Shown here one piece after another: positions 1-9,499 of a stretch of 64,000 bases of DNA. Source of the stretch: Trichobilharzia szidati (lineage: Eukaryota > Platyhelminthes > Trematoda > Strigeidida > Schistosomatidae); assembly GCA_944472155.2 (NCBI GenBank), contig OX235272.1, positions 12,694,354 through 12,758,353 on the forward strand, written 5' to 3'. The notes below the pieces were generated by a model. The model was not told the origin of the DNA. It did not search any database and was given only the letters and a program-made list of their open reading frames with translations. Numbering within the stretch: the stretch's first letter is position 1; each line of letters begins with the position of its first letter. Position numbers and translations under genes: made by a program.

Positions 1-125
1 AGCTGCTTACAGCCCAAAGACATTATTTATTAAGTTTATGTTCAGAAAAAATTTAGAATCATTTAGAACAATTCTATTCAAGCTGGCTGTACAGAAACTT
101 AAATATCTTTGGGCTGTAAGCAGTT
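1..125. repeat. Short hairpin (inverted repeat) at the window start
   Basis: Bases 1-24 and 102-125 are reverse complements with one or two mismatches (core gcttacagcccaaaga against tctttgggctgtaagc), enclosing an AT-rich loop of about 77 bases. The sequence just after the right arm (120-180) has the layout of the PLE-linked hammerhead at 26333-26377 (cag, tgatga, a spacer, caaa, then an imperfect stem), so this may be an old PLE end. That link is inference. Confidence 0.5.
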
Positions 126-245
126 GATGAGAAGCCAGCCAAATAAGTGGTGGTACCATTTTATATTCGCACAAACTGTTGTTCTTGCTTTGATCAAATT
201 AGTAAAGTGGAATAAATGTATGAAATATTTGGGATTTGTTAAGCT

Positions 246-1277
246 GACAAGGGTGCTTATTATCACCAATGATATTCCTAATTGTGGTGGACTGGACTGG
301 ATTATGCGTCAGACAGTGGGAAACGAGAAGACAGGGATATAATGGACCGATGTGAAGAACCTAGAAGACCTGGATTTCGCGCGTGGATGATTTATGTTGC
401 ATGTCACACAAAATCGAAGACTTACAAGCGAAAACCGACAAACTGCTCGAAGAAGCAGCAAAGACAGGACTGACTCCAGGTGAACATAGACAAGACGGAG
501 GTTATGAAAATAACCAACCAACCAACAACAACAACAGCAACATCCACCGCCAATCACGGTCAACGGGTGGGATTTGAAAGAGGTTACCTCATTCACTCAT
601 CTAGGGAGCATTGTCTCAACTAGAGGCAGGTGGAACGGACGAGGATGTCAAATCGAGAATCGGGAAGGCGAGAAACACATTCATCAACCTGAAACCAATC
701 TGGAAATCTTCCACTGTCACTCAACCCAGCCAGCATCAACAACAAAATTCGGATTTTCAATACAAACGTCAGTCAAGTCAGTCAGTCACTTCTTCTATAC
801 GGATGGATCAGAAACTTGGCGGCGGGTCACAAAGAATGAGTATTTCCAACAGCCTGTTGCACACCTTTATCAACAACTAACTGTCTTCGCTGGCTCTATA
901 CTGAAGATCAGATGGCCGCCGGAAAGAACAAGAACCAACAAGAAACAAACTATGGGAAGAAACAAAACAAACAAGAAGCAATCGCCCAACAAATATGCAG
1001 GAGAAAGTGGAGATGGATTGGACACTCGCTGAGGAGGCCACTCGCTGGGTGACATCGCGCGTCAGGCCAATGCTCGAGTGGAAGCCGAAAGGGAAGCGGC
1101 GGCGAGTGGGACGTCAGTGCAAGGGTGACATGGAGGAGATCGTGTGAAGATGAGTTGAAACAGTATGGACTAATATGGATGCAGGTGAAAAGTACAGCAG
1201 AAGACAGAATCAAGTGGAGACGTGTAGTTGAAGCCTTATGTTCCACTAGGAACCCGAGGGAACAATAATAATAATAT
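246..1277 (+). mobile_element. RTE-like non-LTR retrotransposon, 5'-truncated, reverse transcriptase (RT) C-terminal half
   Basis: Scrambled remains of an RTE-clade RT. Readable pieces include DWIMRQTVG near 294-320, a SHKIEDLQAKTDKL segment near 405-447, SIVSTRGR near 610, RIGKARNTFINLKPIWKSS near 655-705 and a C-terminal RKWRWIGHS-like segment near 1003. The 3' end is the family signature (cctatgttccactaggaac) followed by an (AAT)n tail at about 1263-1277. Several reading-frame changes coincide with 3-4 bp duplications, so no intact protein remains. The left edge is where similarity to the - strand copy at 26374-27770 starts. The clade is judged from motif pattern alone; a related non-LTR clade is possible. 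Confidence 0.8.
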
Positions 1278-1615
1278 AGGCTGAATAAGAATGCAGTACT
1301 CAGGTTTAGTGAACTAACTCAGTGTATAAAACAAAGGAAAAAATCCCAAAGTAACGGTGTTGTTTCTATTCGACCAAAAATGTTGGTAGTGCACATCGAT
1401 AGTATCATTAAAATTCCACAAACAGTAACAGTAAATGTTTTTGGTGTTGATGATGATGATGGAGGTTTGGGAAGCTCTTTTGTTTGCCTACAGATTTATT
1501 TTCCCTGTTGAATAGATTTAGACGCTAATCTTGGCGTCACTGATTTTTATGTATGGAAGTGAAACTAGACTACTGTACCAGTAGCTTGTATGTTGATTGA
1601 CATCCTTCTTGATGT
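1278..1615. other. Unassigned intergenic sequence
   Basis: About 340 bases of AT-rich sequence between the RTE tail and the first direct repeat. I see no coding signature, tRNA-like box or recognised repeat here. Confidence 0.4.
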
Positions 1616-1690
1616 GGTTAGTTTGCTGAAATAAATCTGATCTTCAAGTGTCGGTTGACTGAAATTTTGATAATTATTTCACTTTCTTTA
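1616..1690 (+). repeat. Left copy of a ~75-bp direct repeat flanking a CR1-like insert
   Basis: Begins ggttagtttgctgaaataaa and is repeated almost exactly at 3053-3128, in the same orientation, on the other side of a CR1-like element. It behaves as a very long target-site duplication. Confidence 0.8.
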
Positions 1691-3052
1691 AATAATAATA
1701 ATAATTTGCTTTATTCCAGAAACAGTACTAGTGGTACAGTGTGCAAGTTTCAGCACATATCTACAATATTTCCATTTAATTTTATCCAACGTTTAGAAGG
1801 AGTATTTCAAAAAATAAAAATAAATATAAAGACAACAACATCAAAAAAACGACTACGAAAAACACAAAAGAAAATTAAAAGAATGCGAAAAAATACCAAG
1901 AAGTAGGAAGGAAAATAAACAGCATATAATAATATCTCAGTATTGGGTAGTGGAAGCTATGATATGATTATGCATGGTGACAGTAAAGCTACAGACATAC
2001 AAGAAGTTATGAAATGATATTTAAGAATGTTTATCACCAAGATGATCAGTAAATTTGATTGAAACAACACTAAACAATCATAAAATAACATTTCAGGTTT
2101 GTTGTTTTGTTTTTTATTGTCAGGTCTAATGCAGTGTTTGTAGTGGTAGTGTGAGTAATCCTGAATAATAGAAAATTTTTTAAGGTGGTGATAATGGCGT
2201 TCACAACCAATGATTGTCAGTTAATATCACCGAAAAAAAATAAAAAATAAAAAAAACAACCACAAGAACTAACAATTACATGATGGTTAATGACAGGACA
2301 ATTTTGTAATACTCATAGTGCTAATATAGTCGGAAGCAGTGGATACACAAAAGAAGGAATACAGTAAATTACAAAAGAGGAAGCCAATGTTAATAATTTA
2401 GGTAGCTAAGTATGTTTAAGAAGGAGTTCACTATAGAATACAGAATAAGAGAGAAATAAAAGAGCCTAAAATTATGAATAATTACAACAAAGCAAGTCAT
2501 AGGTTTCACGCTTAACATTGTCTCTGTCACTTAGAACACGGGCCAAGTATGGTATCGTTGAGTTCCTGTACTTGGTTGTACGAGCATAGATTATTTTATA
2601 CTGATTTCTGGTTTTACTTGATGAGATACAAGGAGAGAATTGGGAAAAGAGGGGGTGTTTGGGGTCGGAGAGTATGGTTTTAGACCATTTTTCTCATGTA
2701 TTCAGATGCCTTTCAACTAAAGTGGTGACGAGTTGACTGAGTTTTACGCCACTAGTCCTACTAACTACCTTGAACATCCTTCTCGGGATGCTATAGTCCT
2801 TTTTCAGTAACCCAGGAAAGACTAACGGCTAGCAGTAAAGTAGAATAGGTAAGATACAAGAGTTGACAAATTGTGAAAGTAGAGGTTGGGTGATTTCAGA
2901 TTGTCTTCTTTTCTTAATGTAATAGGTAAGACAGAACACTTTCTTAGAAATCGTTAGGATATGAGATGTCCAAGTGAGGTCGGAAGACAGAAATAGACCG
3001 AGGTATTTTGCATTAGACTTAGTTTCAATTTTAGTCCCCTCAATGCTGCAGG
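1690..3052 (-). mobile_element. CR1-like non-LTR retrotransposon, 5'-truncated and degraded
   Basis: On the - strand the element ends in the family 3' signature (ggaataaagcaaatt plus an ATT tail, seen inverted at 1690-1720). About 2500-3052 is the inverse of the RT C-terminal region shared with copies at 34.9, 45, 50 and 53.7 kb (recognisable as the SWSSH, ISKKIFRLTFY and PYLAR regions there). The middle, 1740-2480, is AT-rich and much diverged, probably 3' UTR. No frame is open for long. It lies exactly between two ~75-bp direct repeats. It resembles the SR1-type CR1 elements of schistosomes, a family attribution from memory. Confidence 0.75.
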
Positions 3053-3128
3053 GGTTAGTTTGCTGAAATAAATCTGATCTTCAAGTGTCGGTTGACTGAA
3101 ATTTTGATAATTATTTTACTTTTTTTTA
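3053..3128 (+). repeat. Right copy of the ~75-bp direct repeat
   Basis: Matches 1616-1690 with a few differences (for example ttatttcactttcttt against ttattttacttttttt). See the left copy. Confidence 0.8.
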
Positions 3129-3289
3129 ATTGATGTCTATAAGCTTGAGTTAATTTTTTCTCTAACCTGACCCTAATAGATTCATCATACATGGGGATTA
3201 AATTTACTTACCACTTAACTTCTTTCTGGTTTTACCATCTTTGTGTAATTATAAACTATGAAAAAAATCTTTAGGATAGATTTTTCTCC

Positions 3290-3470
3290 TTAGCTAACAT
3301 CTCTTGGAGAACCACTGAGCACAGGACAGCTGTTTCATTTTAGATTGTAACTCTTTATAGTAGTACACATGCAAGACCATATTTGTAATTCAAATCCAGG
3401 ACCTTTAGGTTGTTAGACCAGCTTATTAACCGTTCGTCTGATGGGTTGTAATCCAGTAACCCTTGAATTT
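3290..3470 (-). mobile_element. Old tRNA-headed SINE copy with hammerhead-like remains
   Basis: Read on the - strand it has a decayed B box (tcctggatttgaatt against the family's tcctgggttcgaatc) and then aaagagt, tgaaacagctgtcc and gtggttctcc in the order of the well-preserved copies at 29746-29978. Diverged, but collinear over about 170 bases. Confidence 0.6.
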
Positions 3471-3624
3471 TTCATTTCTAACAGTAAACATGCTACTTAG
3501 CACTAACACCACCCAATACCATTAGCGAGTATACTTATTTCCATACGGCTTCTCATCAGAAATTCAGGAAGTCCATCCCATTGTCTATCACTAAGGAGTA
3601 GTGGAGTAATTTTCAAGTTTAGAC

Positions 3625-3822
3625 AATCAAGTAACTAATCAAATCCCTACAAACCAACACTTGAATATCAATAAGATGCTCACTAGCGACTTGCCCTATT
3701 CAGGTAGGTAGTCACCTGGGATTCTAGTGAGACGTCATGACCAGAAAGGGTGCAGCAGGTCAGGTGTGAGGACAAATACTCGCTGAAGACATTGGCTAGG
3801 GGTCGTGCTATGTCGTGAATTT
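3625..3822 (+). mobile_element. SINE (tRNA-headed, hammerhead-bearing family), first part of an interrupted copy
   Basis: Starts with the unit junction aatccctacaaaccaacact, runs through gctcactagcgact, the ccagaaagggtgcagcaggt block and gaagacattgg, and stops at tatgtcgtgaatt, where 3823-4305 is inserted. The rest of the unit resumes at 4306. Confidence 0.75.
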
Positions 3823-4305
3823 TTTTGATTGCGCACTAGTCAGTAACTAGTGTAATGCGTCTAGTCCTATCTTCGGTGCAGACTGAATTCTATCAGTCAT
3901 GTTTGCAATGTGGCCACCATGCTAGGTGGCTCGCCATTACGGTGCACTGTGAATTCATGGTATTAGATGGTTGGAGGCGATCGGCAGGAAGCCTTGGACC
4001 TAGGTTTCGTGCTAGTTGGCACTCATCAATCTGCACCGAAGATAGGACTAGACACATTACACTAGTTACTGACTAGTGTGCAATCAAAAATATCCAATAC
4101 AGTCCTACAGGAGGTCAGTCGCCAGCCAGCTCGAGTAGTTCAGTGGTAACGTCTCTGACTGCAGCACTGGGTGACGCGGGCTCGAAACTCAGAAGGGACA
4201 TCAGTTCCATCAAGGTTGCAGATAGGCCATGCTGATTGGCTAGTGCCAACTAGCACGAAACCTAGGTCCAAGGCTTCCTGCTGATTGCCTCCAACCATCT
4301 AATAT
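3823..4305. repeat. Insert with two interleaved inverted repeats and a tRNA-like head
   Basis: Interrupts the SINE between tatgtcgtgaatt and tatgtcgcgaatt, which look like a ~13-bp target-site duplication with one mismatch. It contains inverted repeat a (3827-3882 against 4030-4085, 56 bp, 2 mismatches) and inverted repeat b (3961-4022 against 4243-4304, 62 bp, about 2 mismatches), ordered a, b, a', b', which is a pseudoknot-like arrangement. Between a' and b' lies a second tRNA-like promoter (see 4125-4235). Confidence 0.75.
4125..4235 (+). mobile_element. tRNA-like SINE head of a further family
   Basis: gtagttcagtggtaacg resembles a tRNA A box and gcgggctcgaaactc a B box, about 35 bases apart. 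It differs from the other SINE families here. No cloverleaf was checked, so a functional tRNA gene is unlikely but not excluded. Confidence 0.45.
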
Positions 4306-4600
4306 GTCGCGAATTGGCAGAAGTTAGAATTCATGAATCGGCCATTGGATCGGGTCCCAGTGGCTTAATGGTATACGAGCTCGCTTCGTAACCAGAAGGC
4401 CCTGGGTTCGAATCCTGGGGAGTGCGTACTGTGAAGAGTCCAGAACTAGGACGAAACATCTATGCAGTACTCCCAGTTGGTTTTCCAATGGTTCTCTAAG
4501 TAATGTCAGCTCATGATGAAAATCCTGTAACCAATCGAATCCCTACAAACCAACACTTGAATAAAGAAATAAAGCATTTGCAAATTTGGTGTCTCATATC
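4306..4600 (+). mobile_element. SINE, second part of the interrupted copy
   Basis: Contains the family's tRNA-like promoter (A box agtggcttaatggtatacg near 4360; B box gggttcgaatcctgg near 4406), then the hammerhead-like segment gtgaagagtccagaactagg followed by acgaaacatct and cagtactcccag, and ends aaaccaacacttgaataaag. The hammerhead core has lost one base here (tgaagag in place of ctgaagag), so self-cleavage is unlikely. Confidence 0.8.
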
Positions 4601-5006
4601 AAGATTTTTAACCTCATGCTGCAAGACTGACAGCTACAAAGCTGTGAATTCATACGAGAAGAAACTCTGGAGATCTTCGGTAGTAGAAGAAATATTACGT
4701 GAAGATTTTCCACAGTCCCCGGAAAAAGTAATATATTATGCAACAATTTCCACTGTTCAGAATAAAGCGATTACTATTATTATTATTCAATCAGTCAAAA
4801 GTACAAACTAAACAAATTCGAAACTAAATCTGTCTTCGGGGATTGAAATTTCACACCCTTAACTCGTTATTCAGCAGAAATGACACAGAAACGAAGTTTC
4901 AGTAGCTGTCTATACAATCAATTATCTGATTTGAAATCCGTAAATAATGGTAGAAAAGGTTGTCTGAAGTCGAAGATGGTCGATATTGCAGAACAGTATC
5001 ACATTT
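4600..5006 (+). pseudogene. PLE-A N-terminal domain remnant, 5' of the foldback insertion
   Basis: The frame covering 4620-4740 reads SYEKKLWRSSVVEEILRE then DFPQSPEK, collinear with the N-terminal domain of the better PLE copy at 23954 (LVKEKLIEEFPESPE). Another frame at 4905-5000 gives DLKSV then LKSKMVDIAEQYHI, matching LKSKLVDIANQYHI there. Frameshifts and small losses lie between. The copy is split at 5006/5853 by a foldback element; its continuation (SSSAQS, HRLALKNLPNNG) lies at 5865-5960. This N-terminal region lies upstream of the RT in full-length PLEs. Confidence 0.7.
4995..5006 (+). repeat. Left target-site duplication of the foldback element
   Basis: The 12 bases agtatcacattt recur exactly at 5853-5864. 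Confidence 0.8.
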
Positions 5007-5852
5007 AGATATGATGGAGAAGATTTGTAGCTCAGGTGGATGATTTTGATGTGGTTGTGTTCTCTGAGCTAGATAGTTAATTTGCGAAGCTTTCATCACC
5101 CTACTAGGTGACATCTTCAGCGCATACTTCAATTTGAAGTGAGCTTTTAGATTTCTCCACGAGTTTATTAATCATCTCTCCCGGTGACCTTGGACGTGAT
5201 TGGTTGCTTTTGTGTGTTTTCACACCTTCTAGGCTACTTGTATTGGAACTGATTGTTTCTTTGACTTGAACTTTGACCCTTTGTGTGTGAGGTTTCCTTC
5301 TTATCGGTTGATAAATTTTGTCTATCTCGATGTGTCTATTGATTGATGATTCACTGGAATGCCAAGCTTATAAAAATTCTCTAGCATTCTTGTTGTTTCC
5401 TCTGTCTAATATTTGAACGTTGTCCCAGTCGAATTGATGTCCATGGTTGTCTGTATGTAGTGATATGAGGGAGTGGATATCATGTCTTTTGACGGCTAGC
5501 TTATGTTTGTGGATACGAAGACGAAGGGGACGTCCACTTTGGCCAATGTAGTATTTTTCGCAGTTGTTACAATTTATCTTGTAGATGATGTTGGTTTTAT
5601 CTTCTTTGGCTGTTAAGTCTTTTGACTGACATAAAACTGAGTGGAATGATTTTGTTGGTGTTAGCCTAGAAGGTGTGAAAACACACAAAAACAATCAATC
5701 ACGTTCAAGGTCACCAGGAGAGATGACTAATAATCTCGTGGAGAAATCTAAAAGCTCACTTCAAATTGAAGTATGCACTGAAGATGTCACCTAGTAGGGT
5801 GATGAAAGCTTCGCAAATTAACTATCTAGCTCAGAGAACACAACCACATCAA
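5007..5852 (-). mobile_element. Foldback GIY-YIG element 1 (PLE-B, inverted terminal repeats)
   Basis: An 846-bp unit flanked by a 12-bp target-site duplication. A ~38-bp extension (5007-5044, ending gtagctcaggtggatgat) is followed by a 191-bp left arm (5045-5235), a ~425-bp centre coding a GIY-YIG domain on the - strand, and a 191-bp right arm (5663-5853) that is the reverse complement of the left at roughly 96% by eye. The right arm overlaps the duplication by a base. A second element at 51603-52640 has the same plan and the same extension. PLE terminal repeats are known to occur in inverted orientation, and Drosophila Penelope has a ~34-bp extension (from memory), so the simplest reading is a PLE lacking its RT domain, with inverted terminal repeats. 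Confidence 0.75.
5368..5694 (-). CDS. GIY-YIG endonuclease domain of foldback element 1
   Basis: An open frame of about 108 residues. Residues 1-12 lie in the right inverted arm. The nuclease core reads TNIIYKINCNNCEKYYIGQS (GIY equivalent IIY, then YYIG), followed by an RLRIHKHKLAVKRHD segment carrying the expected Arg and His positions, and DNHGHQFDWDNVQIL further on. The paired CxxC and His residues resemble the Cys/His cluster in PLE GIY-YIG domains. The family nicks target DNA during PLE insertion. No RT domain is attached, and the open frame starts in the terminal repeat, so expression as an independent protein is uncertain. This is the least damaged GIY-YIG domain of the PLE-B type here. 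Confidence 0.7.
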   Translation of the reverse strand: MFLCVFTPSRLTPTKSFHSVLCQSKDLTAKEDKTNIIYKINCNNCEKYYIGQSGRPLRLRIHKHKLAVKRHDIHSLISLHTDNHGHQFDWDNVQILDRGNNKNAREFL

Positions 5853-5864
5853 AGTATCACATTT
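5853..5864 (+). repeat. Right target-site duplication of the foldback element
   Basis: agtatcacattt, identical to 4995-5006. Confidence 0.8.
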
Positions 5865-6330
5865 CTTCTTCTGCACAGTCAATATGATGTGCTAAACGGC
5901 ACAGGCTAGCATTGAAAAACCTACCAAATAATGGTAAATAAATTCGTTATTCTTTGATCCCACACGAAGGTTCTGGCGTCGTGTAGCATTCACTTCATTT
6001 TTTGCTATGAATTTTTGGATTGTCTTGATTCCTTAACTACTGTTTCGGTTTATCTAACAACAATATTGAGAGATGAGTATTATGCTTTGGCTGATCTTAC
6101 TTACATGCATTAATGCCAATTACTATAGCAATGAATAAATGAACTGTCAATCAGTTATTGAAATTACTGTCACAAAATTTCCAATTGACTTATATTTAAT
6201 GGACTGTAATTCTCAGTCCATGTTAGCCCCCCAGTACGAATGAGATGCTATAAGCTTATTATGATATTATTTGAATGATGGCAGCTACCGGTGAGATACA
6301 GATCCCTGTTACATTCTATTTGGGACTCAT
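5865..6330 (+). other. PLE-A remnant tail, then unassigned AT-rich sequence
   Basis: 5865-5960 continues the interrupted PLE N-terminal region. From about 5960 to 6330 I see no coding or repeat signature. Confidence 0.4.
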
Positions 6331-6339
6331 AAGTTGAAT

Positions 6340-6470
6340 ATGTATATATCTGCTTCTACCAAAACTCGAACCCAGAACTCATTGTTTCAGACTGCGAAAT
6401 GTTTTCCACTAAGCAGGCCAGTGTGTACCTTGCACACACTTTGGATGCAGTTACCCCCCCCCCCCCCATT
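6340..6470 (-). mobile_element. tRNA-like SINE fragment and poly-C tract
   Basis: The - strand has tggcctgcttagtgg (A box-like) and tctgggttcgagttttgg (B box-like) within about 60 bases. A homopolymer of about 14 C (6455-6468) adjoins it. Family not otherwise seen in the window. Confidence 0.4.
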
Positions 6471-6746
6471 TGATGATTCACGAATCGGACGAAATGCATA
6501 TCCTAGACTCCTCTGTTAGTCATTATCAGGTAGACGACATGACATATTAAGAATTTTTACTTAGTTTTCATTAAAAAAAAGAGTTGAAATTTACACAAGT
6601 ACTTAAAAAAGACTAAGTGTTATTTTTTGCAAGAACCATTTGATAGGTGAAATGTTGTAGTCCGTCTCACAGTAAACTCACTGTGTTACCATGGTTTTGC
6701 ATAGTTATACGCCTAATTCCATCTTTTCTCATTGATTACACTGATG

Positions 6747-6757
6747 TAAGGAGACAG
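6747..6757 (+). repeat. Target-site duplication, left (RTE copy)
   Basis: taaggagacag, repeated exactly at 7566-7576 directly after the RTE (AAT)n tail. Confidence 0.75.
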
Positions 6758-7565
6758 AGGTGATGAAGATTCCTGGACAACAACAACACTAACAACAGAA
6801 ACAACAACAGACAACAATCAGCATAAATGGAAGGACCCTGAAAGAAACAACCTCCTTCACCAACCGACCTACCTGGGAAGCATCGTTTCAACTACAGGTC
6901 AGCGGAACTGACGAGGATATCAAAGAAGCGAGGATCGGAAAAGCAAGACAAGCTTTCACTACTCTCAAGTCTGTGTGCAGGAGGTCAACAGCCCTACTCA
7001 GTCAGCATGAAAACGAAGATAAGATCCGGATTTTCAACTCCAATGTGAAGTCAGTCAGTGCTACTCACTATACGGATGGATCAGAGACTTGGCCAGTGCG
7101 TCATGAAGAGCATCTCAAACAAACTACAGACCTTCATTAACAGTTGTCTTCGCTCAATACCACTGAAGATCAGATGGCCGGCGGCCAGAAGAGATCAGCA
7201 ACAGAGAGGTATCTCTGGCAATGAGCGAACCAACCAACGCAGCAGGAACCGATTGTGAAACAAATGAGCAGGAAGAAATGGAGATGGATTGATTGGCTGG
7301 CCATACTCTGAGGAAACAAACCATCAAGTGAGTGGCATCACTAGACAAGCCATTGCTCGATTGGAACCCGACTGTATTGGAATCGGCGAGTTGGTCGTCA
7401 GTGCGAGTGTGGGTGACTCGGAGGAGGTCATGTGAATAGGAAATGAAAGCATGTGGGGAGACTTTGAGCCAGGTGAAAACGTTGGCAGAGAACCGAACGC
7501 AATGGAGACGCGTGGCTGAAGCCGTATGTTCCTCTAGGAATTAAAGGAAACAATAATAATAGTAA
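6758..7565 (+). mobile_element. RTE-like copy, 5'-truncated, with 11-bp target-site duplication
   Basis: Starts at gtgatgaagattcctgg, runs through the RT thumb and C-terminal region (an RLGQCVMKSISNKLQTFINS-type segment near 7085-7145, a CC-rich linker, a WRW-like motif near 7280) and ends ctctaggaattaaagg plus an AAT-rich tail. The sequence belongs to a subfamily shared with the copies at 12.6, 16.7, 37.1 and 40.0 kb and differs from the 43.4-kb subfamily. Frames are broken by small duplications (for example ggatggatcag at 7075). The exact flanking duplication marks a true retrotransposition end. Confidence 0.85.
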
Positions 7566-7576
7566 TAAGGAGACAG

Positions 7577-8288
7577 GACTTAACTCTCGTTTAGTTTTGA
7601 TAAATGCATATCAATGAATTTGTAGTTGATTGGCATCTCTCACAATGAAATAAAGTACAAAATGAATATTATTCTCTAATTTGAGTAAATTTCATGAAAG
7701 CAAGTAAACAAAATAAGAATATTAACAAATAAATCACACTTAGTATTAGAAATGAAAAGTGTTCAGATAGGAAAGCAGAGAAGATAAGTAAATCCCTTCA
7801 AAACTTGAGATGAGAGCTAAATAATAATATTATTATAATAGTAATAATAATAATAAGTAAGCCTGATTTATGCAATAGTGTTTTAAACCGAGATGACAAG
7901 TAATTGTAGATGGATTTATTAAAACAAAAAATTGGAAGCAGTCAGAGTGAATAAGGAAGTAATACCGATGTAAATCAAGAAATCTGAGCTCAACCCTATA
8001 AAACAAAAGTATCAGAAGATCAGATATAGAGAACTTCTATCCTCTTTTTTCTTTACTTATACCAGCTTATACCATCCCATTGGTTTGTGTTCACTTGTTC
8101 ACTCTATTGAAAGAAAAAAAAGGAAGCCATTTTAAGACGGATATGATTTATCGCTGTCGAAATGTCTTTTCTATGAGATCACTTGCTTTGTATTTCCGGC
8201 AATTCCTCCTATCTATTTCCTATGTTGCCTTTCTCTCCATCCCTCTCGGTCCTACTTTTTTGAACTAGTGTGTAGTATAACCACATAA
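7577..8288. other. Unassigned AT-rich sequence
   Basis: About 700 bases with AT-rich simple sequence (AAT repeats at 7823-7855). I see no supported gene. Confidence 0.4.
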
Positions 8289-8435
8289 TTAGAGAGAAAA
8301 GCAAACAGAGCCATCTGAGATGGTTGTGTTTTGATATTTTGCCTCTAAAAGGTTGCCATAATCCACCTGAAAAGTAAGACATTTAGAATCTGTTATGATA
8401 GTATCAGATGAACCTGTAATGGACGCTTTGGCCCC
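8289..8435 (-). CDS. Candidate terminal coding exon of an unidentified host gene
   Basis: On the - strand a 147-base open stretch follows a possible acceptor (catcag, cleaved before 8435) and ends at a TAA at 8289. The encoded tail runs from GAKASITGSSDTI to SDGSVCFSL, 48 residues with balanced composition and no resemblance to the retroelement proteins here. There is no upstream exon in view and no promoter or polyadenylation support. It could be a chance open frame. Function unknown. Confidence 0.25.
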   Translation of the reverse strand, partial: GAKASITGSSDTIITDSKCLTFQVDYGNLLEAKYQNTTISDGSVCFSL

Positions 8436-8489
8436 CTGATGGAATTCATAAGTGTAGAGAAGTCCTATCCTGAGGCCCATAAGGTCCTC

Positions 8490-9015
8490 AAGTTAGTTTG
8501 CAGGGATTTGATTGGTCTCAAGTTAGATAACGAGCTGAAACCAGTTAGAGAACTATTCGGAAAACATGGAAATCTGTTTCGTTCTAAATGGGGACTCTTC
8601 AAAAGAATCCACTCACTGGGGTTCGAATATAGGACCTTCCGGTCACACGGCAATCTCGTGGAACACTCAGACACTGGGACTAGATAGAGTAACTCATGAG
8701 TTCCTAATTCTGCCAATGCATGATTTTACCGTAACCACTAGCGACTGTCATCAGTGAGTACGTTCCACACGCCAGACTGTAAAAGACCCCACTGATCGCG
8801 ACTTCTCACCAGAATTTCAAGCAATTTCGTCCTGTAGCTAGTCACTAGCGAGCATCGGATGAATTTTCAAGGATTAGCTTATAGGGATTTGATCCGCTCC
8901 AGGTTTGATCACGGATTGATTTCGTTAGAATCCAAAACTAGGATGAAACAACTATCCAGTACTCCTTGATTTTCGGTGGTTGTCTAGCTGACATCAATCC
9001 CTGATCAAACTTGAA
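8490..9015 (-). mobile_element. SINE copy (-) joined to a short inverted 3' part (+)
   Basis: 8490-8900 is a diverged - strand copy: tttcgttctaaatggggactc is the inverted hammerhead region, ggggttcgaatata the inverted B box, and the 5' block (ctagcgactgtca, gcgacttctcacc, tagtcactagcgagcat) follows. At 8906-8930 ggtttgatcacggattgatt begins a second inverted end, and 8935-9012 (aactaggatgaaacaac, cagtactcc, gacatcaatccctgatcaaac) is a + strand 3' end. This is another outward-facing SINE pair, with only the ends kept. Confidence 0.65.
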
Positions 9016-9179
9016 ATGAAGTCCACGGGAGTCAAAAGTCTAAAACAATTTGAAGAAAGTTCTTTACTGCATCTCTACGCTTCATTGTATCCAGATAAAC
9101 TCTTTTTCATCAGAAAGTCAAATACAAGATCCCACTTTTTGTAACTTCAATGTCTGTTTATCAATTCATTTGCTTCTGA

Positions 9180-9495
9180 CCAGTGACCAGTAGGATGCAG
9201 CAGGTCGGGTGTGAGGACAAATACTCGCCACGGAAGACATTGGCTAGCGGTTGCGCTATATCGTGAGTTGGCAGAAGTTAGAATTCATGAATCGGCCATT
9301 GGATCGGGTCCCAGTGGTCTATTGGTCTACGAGCTCGCCTTGTGAGCAGAGGGTCCTGGGTTCGAACCCTGGTGGTTGCGTACTGCTAAAGAGTCCCAAA
9401 CTAGACTTACGAAACAACTATCCAGTACTCCCAGCTGGTTTTCCAAGGGTTCTCTAAGTAATGTCAGCTCATGGTGAAATCCTGTAATCAAATAC
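9180..9495 (+). mobile_element. SINE copy
   Basis: Contains the 5' block (ccagtgaccagtaggatgca), gaagacattggctagcgg, the tRNA-like promoter (A box near 9318, B box gggttcgaaccctgg near 9357) and the hammerhead-like segment gtactgctaaagagtcccaa near 9379, then cagtactcccagctgg and the 3' end near 9490. The catalytic core reads CTAAAGA (consensus CTGANGA) and helix II is enlarged by acttac, so it is probably inactive. Confidence 0.8.
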
Positions 9496-9499
9496 AAAA

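Noticed and set aside
1655..1906. 83-codon frame rich in Lys, Asn and Thr
   Set aside because: It reads an AT-rich CR1 3' region on the antisense strand.
6455..6468. Poly-C tract as a regulatory site
   Set aside because: A homopolymer next to a SINE fragment. No other evidence of function.
8439..8757. Overlapping open frames on both strands
   Set aside because: They lie over a SINE copy and reflect its sequence rather than a protein.
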